Source: Moraxella sp. (lineage in GTDB: Bacteria > Pseudomonadota > Gammaproteobacteria > Pseudomonadales > Moraxellaceae). Taken from it: a stretch of DNA of 64,000 nt. Location: NCBI GenBank assembly GCA_030530785.1, contig JAUMUJ010000002.1, positions 59,777 to 123,776 of the forward strand, given 5' to 3'. The position numbers and the translations under genes were made by a program. Below are positions 37,499 to 47,577 of the stretch, in pieces. Below the pieces are notes generated by a model. The model saw nothing but the letters and a program-made list of their open reading frames with translations. It searched no databases and had not been told where the DNA came from. How positions within the stretch are numbered: the first letter of the stretch is position 1; the number at the start of each line of letters is the position of its first letter.

Positions 37499-38580
37499 TA
37501 GCCGTGATTTTTTTCAAAATCTTTCATAAAATCGGCAAGCTGTACCACCTGCTCATAGGTTACGGCATTATAAATGCTCGCTCGCATACCACCGACCGCA
37601 CGATGACCTTTTAGGTTTAACAGCCCTGCGTTTTTGGATTTTTCCAAAAACAGCTTATCTAGCTCACTGCTTGCCAAAGTAAACGGCACATTCATGATGG
37701 AGCGATGACGTGGATTGACAGCATTGTCATAAAAGTCAGAACCATCAATGGTCTGATACAGTAGCTTGGCTTTGGCTTGATTGGTCTTAGCGACCGCTTC
37801 TATGCCACCATTTGCCAGTAGCCATTCAAACACCAAGCCCGACAGATACCACGCAAAGGTAGATGGCGTGTTTAGCATACTGTCGCTGTCTGCTTGGTTT
37901 TTATAATTTAAAATGCCAGGACACCACGCACTTGCCTGCTCCATCAGGTCTTTACGGACGATGACAATGGTTAAGCCAGCAGGTCCAATGTTTTTTTGAG
38001 CCCCTGCATAAATCAGCCCAAAATCGCTGACGTTTATCGGCTCGGATAAGATACAAGATGACATATCTGCCACGATGGGGGCATTTACTTTTGGTACATC
38101 AAACATCTGCACGCCATGAATGGTTTCATTAGGGCAGTAGTGAAAATAAGACGCACCATCTGTCAGCTCCCACGTGTCAGGTGTGGGTACGTCTTTGCCG
38201 TCTCCTTGTGCAACCAAGTTAATCTTGCCCAAGCCCAGCGTTTCATAGCGTTTGGCTTCCTTGTAGGCTTTTTGCGACCATGTGCCAGTATTTAGGTAAT
38301 CAGCCGTACCACCGTTTAGCAGGTTTAAGGCAACAGCAGAGAACTGCAATGACGCACCGCCTTGCAAAAACAGCACGGCATAATCGTCTGAGATGCCCAT
38401 GAGCGTGCGTAAATCTTGCTCGGCCTTGCTGGCAATCTCAATATATTCGGCACTTCGGTGGCTAATCTCCATGACAGAAACACCCATGCCACGCCAATCT
38501 AATAGCTCGGCTTGGGCTTTTTGTAGAACTTCGGTGGGCATACTGGCAGGACCAGCACAAAAATTGGCAAGACGGTTCAT
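37498..38580 (-). CDS. serC: Phosphoserine aminotransferase
   Basis: 360 residues (E. coli 362). PLP enzyme for serine and pyridoxal phosphate synthesis. FCAGPASMP, EISHRSAEY, FLQGGASLQF, the Schiff-base lysine in YAGAQKNIGPAG and the final RASIYNA segment are present. The ATG at 38580 has AGGA 7 bases upstream and gives the family N-terminus; an ATG five codons earlier does not. With pdxA at 1.3 kb the window holds two enzymes of the PLP pathway. Confidence 0.96.
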   Translation of the reverse strand: MNRLANFCAGPASMPTEVLQKAQAELLDWRGMGVSVMEISHRSAEYIEIASKAEQDLRTLMGISDDYAVLFLQGGASLQFSAVALNLLNGGTADYLNTGTWSQKAYKEAKRYETLGLGKINLVAQGDGKDVPTPDTWELTDGASYFHYCPNETIHGVQMFDVPKVNAPIVADMSSCILSEPINVSDFGLIYAGAQKNIGPAGLTIVIVRKDLMEQASAWCPGILNYKNQADSDSMLNTPSTFAWYLSGLVFEWLLANGGIEAVAKTNQAKAKLLYQTIDGSDFYDNAVNPRHRSIMNVPFTLASSELDKLFLEKSKNAGLLNLKGHRAVGGMRASIYNAVTYEQVVQLADFMKDFEKNHG

Positions 38581-38644
38581 GACATATCCTAACATGACTA
38601 AAAGTGATATTTTAGCAGATTTTTTAAAAAAATGGTTTGAAATT

Positions 38645-39376
38645 TTAGGAGGTAATCATCGCCCACAGCTGTTTTTTTAGCGTAGGATTGGCGTGCATTT
38701 GTGATAAAGTAGGCACTTGCTTAAATTGTTGCTCAGTAACCACATCAGGCAATGGCGTCAAGCACGCCACCCCAATGCCATCATCTGCCCCAAGCCCAAA
38801 TAAAAATCCCCAAAACACCGCATCAGCTGGCAATAAATCATGATGCTCCCGATAGTCGCTGTCGGCATTTATCATCGGATAGTGAGCCTCATGAGCGACA
38901 TAATTTATCTGCTGACGTATGGCATGATTTGCCAACGCATTTTTTAAAGAATGCCAAATGCTCACCAACTCATCATCAAGCCCCAATATGTCCGCCATCA
39001 GCACCCATCTGCCATAACGTATGCCTTGCAGATAAAAACGCACGCCCACTTTGAGAGTGGGTGGTGGCTCATCAGGCAAAGGCGGTGTGATGACGGCAGG
39101 TTGTACGATTGGCACATCGTGCGTGTGGGTGTCTTGCTCTATGATTTTTGGCACGACAGGCAAAGGTGGGGGGCGTGGCGGTGGATTTGCCGTGTCTTGT
39201 GGTGGGGTTTGATTTGTCCGACTGGGTTTGTGGCGGGTGATGAGATGATGAAGTCTAGGATTACTAAACCCATCAGGCACGGTGGGGATTTTTTGGGTGT
39301 GGCACACCCGACCCGCCCACAAACCAACGCCCAAGCGAGCCAAAATATGCCGAGACTGGATAGTTACGTCATTCAT
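38645..39376 (-). CDS. Probable DNA polymerase III psi subunit (HolD-like)
   Basis: 243 residues, not an obvious family member overall. Two ends resemble E. coli HolD: the N-terminal LARLGVGLWAGR compares with the clamp-loader-binding LQQLGITQWSLR, and the C-terminal PTLSQMHANPTLKKQLWAMI with PALTDLRANPTARAALWQQI. Between them lies a proline-rich stretch (about 58-108) and a domain with VRFYLQGIRYGRWVLM. Psi joins the clamp loader to chi-SSB; the P. aeruginosa protein is also longer than that of E. coli. The assignment is by eye and tentative. serC starts 64 bases downstream on the same strand. Confidence 0.5.
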   Translation of the reverse strand: MNDVTIQSRHILARLGVGLWAGRVCHTQKIPTVPDGFSNPRLHHLITRHKPSRTNQTPPQDTANPPPRPPPLPVVPKIIEQDTHTHDVPIVQPAVITPPLPDEPPPTLKVGVRFYLQGIRYGRWVLMADILGLDDELVSIWHSLKNALANHAIRQQINYVAHEAHYPMINADSDYREHHDLLPADAVFWGFLFGLGADDGIGVACLTPLPDVVTEQQFKQVPTLSQMHANPTLKKQLWAMITS

Positions 39377-39706
39377 ACGCCAATTTTACCAAAAATCCCA
39401 TGATTTACCAATCCTACCCAAATTTTAACTTGGTATTTGTAATGAACAATGAGAAAAATCGCACGTTGTGAGTTTTTTATCAAGCAAGTTTTGACACAGA
39501 AAAACAATCTGGTCACTTAATTTTAAAAAATTTACCTGATTAAGTGGTCGGACAGCCATTTTTTATGCAAAAATGGATTGAAATTGTTAGGCTTTTATCA
39601 TGTTTTACAAAAATGCCATCAATGTTAAGCACACTCCAATATGACCACTCATTAACATTGTTAAACACAAAAAAACAAATGCCGACATTCAACAAAACGC
39701 ACCATC
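39377..39706. other. 330-bp gene-free stretch with inverted repeats
   Basis: No supported gene; a 60-codon frame at 39544 has no recognisable product. It holds GGTCACTTAAT (39511-39521) facing ATTAAGTGGTC (39539-39549) (two G-U), CAATGTTAA (39620-39628) facing TTAACATTG (39652-39660), and the compact dyad TTAAC-ATT-GTTAA (39652-39664). It could be a structured RNA, a decayed mobile element end, or the promoter area of the HolD-like gene. Confidence 0.5.
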
Positions 39707-42253
39707 TTAATCACCCATGCGTTTAATTCTAAGAGCATTTAGCACCACCACAAGGCTAGACAGGCTCATGCCAATGGCAGCAAGCCAAGGCGGTACATAG
39801 CCAAGTCCTGCTGGGATAAGCACGAGCGAATTATAAATCAATGCCCATCTTAGGTTTTGGCGGATAATCTTACGAGTGCTTTTGGCAAGCTGTATCGCCG
39901 TGCCGACCGCCATCAGGCGACCACCAAGCAATACCCCATCAGACGACACCTGTGCCAAATCTGCCGAGCCTGCCATTGCCACCGAGACATTTGCCTTTGC
40001 CAACACGGGTGCGTCATTGATGCCATCACCCACCATCAAAACGGTATGACCATCGTTTTGTAAAGCATTGATATGGCTGACTTTATCTTGGGGGCTAAGC
40101 CCATGATAAGCACGTTCTATGCCCAGATGTTTGGCGACCTGTAAGGCGTTATCGCTTGGGTCACCTGTCAGCATGATGGGTGTGATATTTCGCTGTTTTA
40201 GTTTATCTATCAAAGATTTGGCATCTGTACGCACCACATCATTAAAATACAGCCTTGCCACCATCTGATAACCATCGTCTGCCAAAACTGACAATGCCAC
40301 TGACGTGTTGGCACGGTGTTTGGCTAAGTTTTGGGTAAATTCATCAGGCATGGTCTTGCCGTCCATCACAAAGCCATCATGACCGATACGATACAGCTTA
40401 CCATCAATCCGCCCTGCCACCCCGCCTGCGGTATGGTGCGTGATGTCGTGCGCCTTTGGCAAGTGCAACCCATGAGCCGATGTCAAAATCGCCCGTGCCA
40501 CAGGGTGTTTTGAGCCAATCTCTAACGCCCCTGCAATTTTTAGCACGTCCGTATCATCAAGATGACTGTCTATGCCCATCAAGTTCGCCTGCCCCACCGT
40601 GAGCGTGCCTGTTTTATCAAATGCCACAACATCCACATCCGATAAAGTCTGTATGGTATGCCCTCGTGTCGCCAAAAACCCAAACTGAGCCAAGCGATTG
40701 GTCGCCATCGTCAAGGCAATCGGCGTGGCAAGACTTAATGCACACGGACAAGTCGCCACCAGTACCGCCACTGTCGCCCATAAAGCCTGAGTCTTATCCA
40801 CAAACAGCCATGCCACAAACACCAGCACCGACAATACCAACACCCGAGCCACAAAGTAGCGAGCCATCTTATCAGCGTCTTTGGCGATTTGGGGTTTTTC
40901 ACTCATTGCACGATTCATCAGGCGGTCTATGAGTGCCATTTGACTGTCATTCATCTGGTGCGTGATGAGCATGATAAAAGGCTGTGCGTCATTTTGTGAG
41001 CCACCCACAAGTACATCACCCCATGATTTGACAATCAAATCGCTCTCGCCTGTCAATAGGCTTTGTGATACCGTTGCCGATGATGACAGTAGCACGCCAT
41101 CACAGATTATCTCTTGACCTGCTTCTACAAAAATCACATCACCAACCTGTAAGGATTGGGCGATGACTTTATCGGTGTTTGGCGTGCTAAAATTTTGACC
41201 ATCTTGCCATGCTTTTAAGACAGCTAAATCCACCACCCCATCAGCTCCCACCAATGTCGGGACGCTGTCAAATTTTGACACCAAAACAGGCTCTATCACC
41301 ACCAAATCAGACGCAAGATTTGATGCTTTTAGCCGTGCATTTTGTTCTATATATCTGCCCGCCAATAAAAAAAAGATAAACATACCTACCGAATCAAAAT
41401 ACGTCTCCCCCGACCCTGTCATCGTGGCATAGACGCTGGCAGTAAAGGTCGTAATAAGAGCGATGGAGACAGGCACGTCCATGTTTACCTGCCGAGCCTT
41501 AATGGCATGATAGGCGGATAAAAAAAACGGCACGCCCGAATAAAAAATCACAGGAACGGTAACAAACAGTGCCACATAACGCAAAAAATCCCGATGTTCT
41601 TCTGCCATGCCCGAATACGCCCCAAAATACAGCCCGATAGAAAACATCATCGCCTGCATTGCCCCAAGTGCCGACACGCCAAGTCGTATGAGCATTTGTT
41701 TGTTTTGGCGAGCAAGCAGAGCCTCGTGGGTGTCTTGACGATATGGGCGAGCATCATAACCCACCGAATGCACCGCTCTTAAAATGTCGCTGATGTTACA
41801 TTTATCATCACGCCAATTTACTCGCATACGTTGTTGGGTAAGATTTACCTGACAAGACTGCACCCCATCTATGGCAGACAGGCGTTTTTCTATGAGCCAA
41901 GTACACGCCGTACACCTTAGGTTCATGACCGAAAGCTCCGCCGTACTGCCCCCATCTTCGGCATAGACAAACTGCTCTTTAATGTCGTCATGGTCATAGG
42001 CATTAAAATTCATGCCATCAGGCAGGCTTGCCGTTGGACTAATCTCACGCCTGTCCAGATAATACTGTTCAAGCCCCATCTCCACGATACTTTGGCTGGC
42101 AAGCTGACAGCCCAAACAGCACATCGGACGCTGTTCGTCAAAAATCATGGTAAAAAACGGTTCTTTGGGCAATGTCTCTCCACAATGAAAACACGCCCCA
42201 TCAGGGGGTAATACCAAAGAATGCTTCATCTGGTCGGTGGTGGCTTGGGTCAT
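39707..42253 (-). CDS. Copper-transporting P-type ATPase, CcoI/FixI type
   Basis: 848 residues. N-terminal cysteine cluster CFHC (21-24) and CCLGC (45-49), typical of CcoI/FixI, then an HMA domain with CTAC (114-117). Transmembrane core with TCPCALSL (CPC metal site), phosphorylation loop FDKTGTLT, and GDGINDAPVLA. CcoI-type pumps export copper for assembly of cbb3 cytochrome oxidase; general efflux is the alternative. No ccoNOPGHS genes are in the window. It diverges from the PBP1b gene. Confidence 0.9.
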   Translation of the reverse strand: MTQATTDQMKHSLVLPPDGACFHCGETLPKEPFFTMIFDEQRPMCCLGCQLASQSIVEMGLEQYYLDRREISPTASLPDGMNFNAYDHDDIKEQFVYAEDGGSTAELSVMNLRCTACTWLIEKRLSAIDGVQSCQVNLTQQRMRVNWRDDKCNISDILRAVHSVGYDARPYRQDTHEALLARQNKQMLIRLGVSALGAMQAMMFSIGLYFGAYSGMAEEHRDFLRYVALFVTVPVIFYSGVPFFLSAYHAIKARQVNMDVPVSIALITTFTASVYATMTGSGETYFDSVGMFIFFLLAGRYIEQNARLKASNLASDLVVIEPVLVSKFDSVPTLVGADGVVDLAVLKAWQDGQNFSTPNTDKVIAQSLQVGDVIFVEAGQEIICDGVLLSSSATVSQSLLTGESDLIVKSWGDVLVGGSQNDAQPFIMLITHQMNDSQMALIDRLMNRAMSEKPQIAKDADKMARYFVARVLVLSVLVFVAWLFVDKTQALWATVAVLVATCPCALSLATPIALTMATNRLAQFGFLATRGHTIQTLSDVDVVAFDKTGTLTVGQANLMGIDSHLDDTDVLKIAGALEIGSKHPVARAILTSAHGLHLPKAHDITHHTAGGVAGRIDGKLYRIGHDGFVMDGKTMPDEFTQNLAKHRANTSVALSVLADDGYQMVARLYFNDVVRTDAKSLIDKLKQRNITPIMLTGDPSDNALQVAKHLGIERAYHGLSPQDKVSHINALQNDGHTVLMVGDGINDAPVLAKANVSVAMAGSADLAQVSSDGVLLGGRLMAVGTAIQLAKSTRKIIRQNLRWALIYNSLVLIPAGLGYVPPWLAAIGMSLSSLVVVLNALRIKRMGD

Positions 42254-42276
42254 GATGGCAATCGTACAAAATGATT

Positions 42277-42305
42277 ATTATAACAAACTTTTACCCGTCT
42301 GACAC
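42277..42305 (-). promoter_or_regulatory. Promoter of the copper ATPase gene
   Basis: The minus strand reads GTGTCA (plus 42300-42305), a 17-base spacer, and extended -10 TGTTATAAT (plus 42277-42285). Confidence 0.65.
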
Positions 42306-42413
42306 AAAATGACCGTCTTTTGTCATAAAACTGATTTTTTCATCATTTTTTCACTTGCAAAAAAACAACGATTGGGCGACAATCACTCCATTTTTATCAT
42401 AAAAGGTCATATC

Positions 42414-44855
42414 ATGCCCGCTTTCACTCCCATCTGCATAAAAAAACAACAAGGTTTTATGGTGGTTGGCTTTATCCTATTAGTGGCACTCATCGCTTTG
42501 ATTGTTTTTGTGGCGATGTACAGTTATCAGCTCAATGATGAGATTGTGGATAAATTTGAAAACCGCCGTTGGGACATACCCGCCACCGTCTATTCTCGCC
42601 CACTTGTGTTAAATCAAGACAGTCCCGTCAAACCCGCTGAGCTTGAAACATGGCTACGCCTGTTGCACTACGACAAAGGCTCAACAGACAAAACGGGCAG
42701 TTATACCATCAGTGGCAATACTTACACCATACATACACGGGGTTTTGATTATGGAGACAGCGACACCGACCCCACCCAACTGATCAAAATCAGCTTTGAT
42801 GATGGCAAACTTGTCCGCCTACAAAGCACTCAACCCACCGCCACAGGTCAAGTTCGCCTTGAACCTGTCAATATCGGGGGCATTTATCCTGAAAATAACG
42901 AGGACAGAGTACTGCTCACCAAAGACAACATACCCCAAGTCTTAACAGATGCACTCATCGCCACCGAAGACCGTGATTTTTATGAACATATTGGCATATC
43001 GTTTCGGGGGACGGCTCGGGCGTTGGTCTCTAATCTGACAGGTGGAGCAAGACAAGGTGGCTCTACCATCACCCAACAACTCATCAAAAACTTCTATCTG
43101 ACCTCAGAACGTAGCCTAAAACGCAAAGCCAACGAGGCCATCATGGCAATCCTTTTGGAGCGTCATTATGCCAAAGATGACATTTTAGTGGCGTACATGA
43201 ATGAGATAAACTTAGGACAAAACGGTAACCGCTCGGTCAATGGTTTTGGCATTGCCTCTGAATTTTATTTTAACAAACCCCTATCAGAGTTACGTCTTGA
43301 CCAATACGCTCTGCTGGTCGGCATCGCCAAAGGTTCAAGCTACTATAACCCAAGACGACACCCTGAGCGTGCCAAAAATCGCCGAGACACCGTGCTACAT
43401 AATATGTTGGTCATGGGCAAGATTACCCAAGACGAACACGACCAAGCCATCAGTTATCCGCTAAGCGTGGTAGAAAAACCTGCCATCGCCAAAAGTCGCT
43501 TCCCTGACTTCTTAGATGCAGTACAAAGAGAACTAAAACAGTATTACAAAGAAAAAGATCTGCGAAGTGCTGGCTTAAAAATCATCTCAACCCTTGATCC
43601 CATCGCCCAAAGCCACGCCGAACGCACCATGAGTGGTCAGCTTAGTAAACTTGGCGGTAAAAAAGGCAATCTACAAGGGGCGTTGGTCAGTGCTGACCCA
43701 AAAACAGGACAACTCATCGCCATCGTAGGCGGTGGAGGCGACTTTACGGGCTTTAACCGTGCCATAGATGCAAAACGCCAAGTCGGTTCACTGCTAAAAC
43801 CTGTCATCTATCTGACCGCCTTACAGTCAGGCCAATACAATCTTGCCAGCTCCGTTAAAGACGAACCTGTCAGCTACCCATCGGGCGGTAAAGACTGGAT
43901 ACCACAAAACTATAATCGCAAAAGCTATGGCGATGTTCCACTCATCACCGCCCTTGCCAACTCTTATAACCAATCAGCGGTTAATGTCGGCATGGAATTT
44001 GGACTAAATACCTTTCAACGGCAAATGCACCAATTTGGCATCAATGGCAATTTTTCAAGCTATCCTGCCGCCTTGCTTGGGGCGACAGAGCTGTCCCCCA
44101 TGCAGATGCTCGGTCTGTACCAAGTCTTTGCATCAGGTGGTCAGCACGCCCCCATTCACACCATCTTACAAGTGGTCAGTGAAAAAGGCAAACTGCTACA
44201 ACGTGCTGGCGACAATCTGGGCATAACAGCTCGCTTTAAAAGCGAACATATGTACTTAATTAACTTTGCCATGCAACAAGTCATCAAAAACGGCACTGCC
44301 AAATCCGCTCTGTCTCTTGGCGAAAATCTAAACTTGGCGGGCAAAACAGGCACCACCAACGACACCAAAGACTCATGGTTTGCAGGGTTTAGTGGCAATT
44401 ATGTCTCGGTGGTATGGGTCGGTCGTGATGACAACAAACCCATCGGACTGACAGGTGGCACAGGAGCATTACCCATCTGGAATGCCTACATGAAAGGCTT
44501 GACACTCACGCCCGTAAACTTCGCTCAGCCTGATGGCACACAATGGCTATGGCTAGAAAACGGTACAGGAAAGCTCAGTGCTGAACACTGTGCTGGTGCA
44601 GTATATGTGCCTGTTTTGACAGAGTTTTTACCCACCCAAAAAAGCGACTGTATCGGTGGTATGCCCCCATCTGAACCCAAGCCCACACCAAAACCCACTC
44701 CTACTCCCGCCTTTGTGCCAAATGATGAACCATCCGTTTCGGACACTGAACTTGAAAGAATGCGTGCCATCATCAATGATACACCCCATGACGATGAAAG
44801 CACCATCAGCTATGGCAACGCCGATTTTAATCAAAACAGCCATGCCGAATTTTAG
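42414..44855 (+). CDS. mrcB: Penicillin-binding protein 1B
   Basis: 813 residues, class A bifunctional peptidoglycan synthase. Short cytoplasmic tail, one membrane helix (about 15-38), a UB2H-like region, then the GT51 transglycosylase with EDRDFYEHIGI, RQGGSTITQQLIKN and GFGIASEFYF. The transpeptidase has SLLKPVIYL (SxxK serine), SYNQSAVN (SxN) and AGKTGTTND (KTG). The tail after about residue 760 is proline/lysine-rich. The ATG at 42414 has AAGG 8 bases upstream; the 35-residue upstream extension lacks one. Confidence 0.94.
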   Translation: MPAFTPICIKKQQGFMVVGFILLVALIALIVFVAMYSYQLNDEIVDKFENRRWDIPATVYSRPLVLNQDSPVKPAELETWLRLLHYDKGSTDKTGSYTISGNTYTIHTRGFDYGDSDTDPTQLIKISFDDGKLVRLQSTQPTATGQVRLEPVNIGGIYPENNEDRVLLTKDNIPQVLTDALIATEDRDFYEHIGISFRGTARALVSNLTGGARQGGSTITQQLIKNFYLTSERSLKRKANEAIMAILLERHYAKDDILVAYMNEINLGQNGNRSVNGFGIASEFYFNKPLSELRLDQYALLVGIAKGSSYYNPRRHPERAKNRRDTVLHNMLVMGKITQDEHDQAISYPLSVVEKPAIAKSRFPDFLDAVQRELKQYYKEKDLRSAGLKIISTLDPIAQSHAERTMSGQLSKLGGKKGNLQGALVSADPKTGQLIAIVGGGGDFTGFNRAIDAKRQVGSLLKPVIYLTALQSGQYNLASSVKDEPVSYPSGGKDWIPQNYNRKSYGDVPLITALANSYNQSAVNVGMEFGLNTFQRQMHQFGINGNFSSYPAALLGATELSPMQMLGLYQVFASGGQHAPIHTILQVVSEKGKLLQRAGDNLGITARFKSEHMYLINFAMQQVIKNGTAKSALSLGENLNLAGKTGTTNDTKDSWFAGFSGNYVSVVWVGRDDNKPIGLTGGTGALPIWNAYMKGLTLTPVNFAQPDGTQWLWLENGTGKLSAEHCAGAVYVPVLTEFLPTQKSDCIGGMPPSEPKPTPKPTPTPAFVPNDEPSVSDTELERMRAIINDTPHDDESTISYGNADFNQNSHAEF

Positions 44856-44861
44856 CCACAC

Positions 44862-44884
44862 AAGCCCACTGATGGTGGGTTTTT
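44862..44884 (+). terminator. Terminator after the PBP1b gene
   Basis: AAGCCCAC (44862-44869) pairs with GTGGGTTT (44875-44882) with one G-U, followed by Ts. Confidence 0.75.
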
Positions 44885-44914
44885 GTTTTATCAATTCCCA
44901 TTTGTTTGATAAAA

Positions 44915-44930
44915 TGGTAAAATAATTACC
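44915..44930 (+). promoter_or_regulatory. Extended -10 and dyad upstream of ilvD
   Basis: TGGTAAAAT (44915-44923), with the dyad GGTAA-AATAA-TTACC (44916-44930) over and after the -10. ilvD begins at 44969. No leader-peptide attenuator rich in branched-chain codons is visible. Confidence 0.45.
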
Positions 44931-44968
44931 TTTACTCCATTTAGCCAATCGCCAAAGGAACACACATT

Positions 44969-46867
44969 ATGCCACAATACCGCTCAAAAACTTCCACACA
45001 AGGTCGCAACATGGCAGGGGCAAGAGCCTTATGGCGTGCCACAGGCATGACGGACGATGATTTTAATAAGCCAATCATTGCCATCGCTAATTCATTTACC
45101 CAGTTTGTGCCAGGACACGTTCATCTAAAAGACATGGGGCAACTGGTTGCTCGTGAGATTGAAAAAGCAGGGGGCGTTGCCAAAGAGTTTAACACCATTG
45201 CTGTTGATGATGGCATTGCGATGGGGCATGGCGGTATGCTGTACAGCTTGCCCAGCCGTGATCTGATTGCTGACAGCGTAGAATACATGGTAAACGCCCA
45301 CTGTGCGGATGCTTTGGTGTGCATCTCAAACTGCGACAAAATCACCCCTGGTATGCTCATGGCAAGTTTACGCCTAAATATCCCCACCATCTTTGTCTCG
45401 GGTGGCCCGATGGAAGCAGGCAAGGTGCTGGCAGGCGACATTCAAGAAGGACACACGACCCATGAGACCGTTACCGATGAGACGGGCAAAAAGATACGAA
45501 AACTTGACCTAGTGGATGCCATGATTGACGCAGCAGATGACCTAATCGGCGATGATGATGTGGCAAACGTGGAACGTTCTGCTTGCCCAACTTGTGGCTC
45601 ATGCTCAGGTATGTTTACCGCCAACTCCATGAACTGCCTAACCGAAGCGTTGGGCTTGTCGTTACCTGGCAACGGCTCGCTACTTGCCACGCACGCCAAG
45701 CGTAAAGAGCTATTCTTAGAAGCAGGTCGGCTAATTGTAGAGCTTGCTAAACGCCATTATGAACAAGATGATTATTCGGTGTTGCCACGCTCTATCGCCA
45801 CCAAAGACGCATTTTTAAACGCCATGAGTCTTGACATTGCGATGGGTGGTAGCACCAACACCATTTTGCACCTGCTCGCCAGCGCCAATGAAGCGGGCGT
45901 GGACTTTAAAATGGCGGACATTGACCGCCTATCTCGCCAAGTACCTTGCCTATCCAAAGTCGCTCCCGCCACCCAAAAATACCACATGGAAGACGTGCAC
46001 CGTGCAGGGGGTGTGATGGGGATTTTGGCGGAGCTTGACCGTGCAGGACTGTTAAAAACCGATGTGCCAACCGTGCATTCGCCCACCCTAAAAGATGCTC
46101 TTAACAAATGGGACGTGATGAACCCCGGTAACCAAACCGCCCGAGAGCTGTACATCGCCGCCCCTGCTGGCGTACGCACCACCCAAGCATTTAGCCAAAA
46201 CAAAGTCTGGGGCAACCTTGATTTGAACCGTGAATCGGGTTGTATCCGCTCCAAAGAGTTTGCGTACAGTCAAGACGGCGGACTTGCTGTGCTGTTTGGT
46301 AACATTGCCGAGCGTGGCTGTGTGGTCAAAACCGCAGGCGTGGACGAGAGTATCCTAACCTTTACAGGGCGTGCCCGTGTGTTTGAAAGCCAAGAAAGTG
46401 CGGTGGAGGCGATTTTGGCGGATAAAATTGTGGCAGGCGACATCGTCATTATCCGTTATGAAGGTCCAAAAGGCGGACCAGGTATGCAAGAAATGCTCTA
46501 CCCCACAAGCTACCTAAAATCCAAAGGTCTGGGCAAGGCGTGTGCGTTGCTCACAGACGGTAGATTTAGCGGTGGCACATCGGGACTGTCAATCGGACAT
46601 GCCAGCCCAGAAGCTGCCGAAGGTGGTGCGATTGGACTTGTAGAAGAATTTGACATCATCAACATTGACATTCCCAATCGTACCATTCATCTGAATGTGT
46701 CAGACGATGAACTTGCCAAACGCCGTACTACCATGAACGAGCGTGGCAAACAAGCGTGGAAACCTGTAAATCGTGAACGCCACATCTCCCAAGCACTGCG
46801 AGCCTATGCAGTAATGGCAACCAGTGCTGACACAGGGGCGGTGAGAGATGTAAGCCAAGTTGAATAA
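44969..46867 (+). CDS. ilvD: Dihydroxy-acid dehydratase
   Basis: 632 residues (E. coli 616). Iron-sulfur enzyme for valine and isoleucine synthesis. Cluster-ligand regions [12 protein letters not shown] and [16 protein letters not shown], then [15 protein letters not shown] near the C-terminus. The N-terminal [20 protein letters not shown] is the family start. AAAGGA precedes the ATG. It is monocistronic between a promoter and a strong terminator; other ilv genes are absent here. Confidence 0.97.
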   Translation: MPQYRSKTSTQGRNMAGARALWRATGMTDDDFNKPIIAIANSFTQFVPGHVHLKDMGQLVAREIEKAGGVAKEFNTIAVDDGIAMGHGGMLYSLPSRDLIADSVEYMVNAHCADALVCISNCDKITPGMLMASLRLNIPTIFVSGGPMEAGKVLAGDIQEGHTTHETVTDETGKKIRKLDLVDAMIDAADDLIGDDDVANVERSACPTCGSCSGMFTANSMNCLTEALGLSLPGNGSLLATHAKRKELFLEAGRLIVELAKRHYEQDDYSVLPRSIATKDAFLNAMSLDIAMGGSTNTILHLLASANEAGVDFKMADIDRLSRQVPCLSKVAPATQKYHMEDVHRAGGVMGILAELDRAGLLKTDVPTVHSPTLKDALNKWDVMNPGNQTARELYIAAPAGVRTTQAFSQNKVWGNLDLNRESGCIRSKEFAYSQDGGLAVLFGNIAERGCVVKTAGVDESILTFTGRARVFESQESAVEAILADKIVAGDIVIIRYEGPKGGPGMQEMLYPTSYLKSKGLGKACALLTDGRFSGGTSGLSIGHASPEAAEGGAIGLVEEFDIINIDIPNRTIHLNVSDDELAKRRTTMNERGKQAWKPVNRERHISQALRAYAVMATSADTGAVRDVSQVE

Positions 46868-46883
46868 AAGTGGGCGATTGATT

Positions 46884-46913
46884 AAAATAAGGGAGCGATT
46901 GTTCCCTTATTTT
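46884..46913 (+). terminator. Terminator after ilvD
   Basis: AAAATAAGGGA (46884-46894) pairs perfectly with TCCCTTATTTT (46903-46913), 11 bp, followed by TATTT. Confidence 0.85.
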
Positions 46914-46944
46914 TATTTGGCTTATATTTAATTAAGGATATGTG

Positions 46945-47577
46945 ATGAAACACAAGCTCATGCTCCAAAAAATCTGCCATACTGATGAACTCTCACGCAT
47001 AGACACCAATTTATTTAAAGATGATAAGGCATTATTATCCACTTTGATTGATGATAACATCTGTATGGTACTGGATTATAAATACGAAAACCCAAAAGAC
47101 GTGGCGGAATTTATCAAACATCGTTTATATCAATTATCCTTAAAAGAGATTGATTTGTCATTTGAACATTTAGAAAATGATTTTGAACAATCAGATGATG
47201 ATGGTTTTATAGAATTTATGCTGTCTGATTTTAATAAACAAATCAAAAAATCAGGGGCGAACATTGTATTATTAGAAAGCCATTCTGATAGCTATTTATT
47301 ATTTATTACTGCTAAAAAGCACAGCAAAAATTTAACCAAAATCAAATCAGATTTTTGGCAATTTTATGAGCTGAATAATAAACCCAACGCCAAACTTTAT
47401 ACCATTTATTGCCCAAATTGCGATAATATGAATGTTTGGCAGTTGGCATTTGATGAAGCCACGCCCGATAATGAAGTGTGTGATAGCTGTCATACACCAT
47501 TATGGGGTGATAAGGGCAATCCATGTCAAGGCGTTAATGTGGAAATTAATGACGTTTATTTGTCGGATTATAATTAA
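46945..47577 (+). CDS. Unknown protein with C-terminal zinc-ribbon-like cysteines
   Basis: 210 residues, not recognised. Highly charged, Asp/Lys/Asn-rich, no signal or membrane segment. The last ~60 residues hold CPNCDNMNVW and CDSCHTPLW, a CxxC pair spacing that suggests a zinc ribbon. AT-rich: one 60-base line at 47281 contains 15 G/C. AAGGA lies 6 bases before the ATG at 46945; a GTG one codon earlier is possible. Its stop directly abuts the next ATG, so the two genes are translated together. Confidence 0.65.
   Translation: MKHKLMLQKICHTDELSRIDTNLFKDDKALLSTLIDDNICMVLDYKYENPKDVAEFIKHRLYQLSLKEIDLSFEHLENDFEQSDDDGFIEFMLSDFNKQIKKSGANIVLLESHSDSYLLFITAKKHSKNLTKIKSDFWQFYELNNKPNAKLYTIYCPNCDNMNVWQLAFDEATPDNEVCDSCHTPLWGDKGNPCQGVNVEINDVYLSDYN

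Noticed and set aside
39544-39726. 60-codon reading frame in the 39.4-39.7 kb gap
   Set aside because: No ribosome-binding site, no recognisable product, runs into the ATPase gene; kept only as part of the structured gap.
42309-42413. 35-residue N-terminal extension of PBP1b
   Set aside because: No ribosome-binding site; the ATG at 42414 has AAGG and gives the normal cytoplasmic tail.
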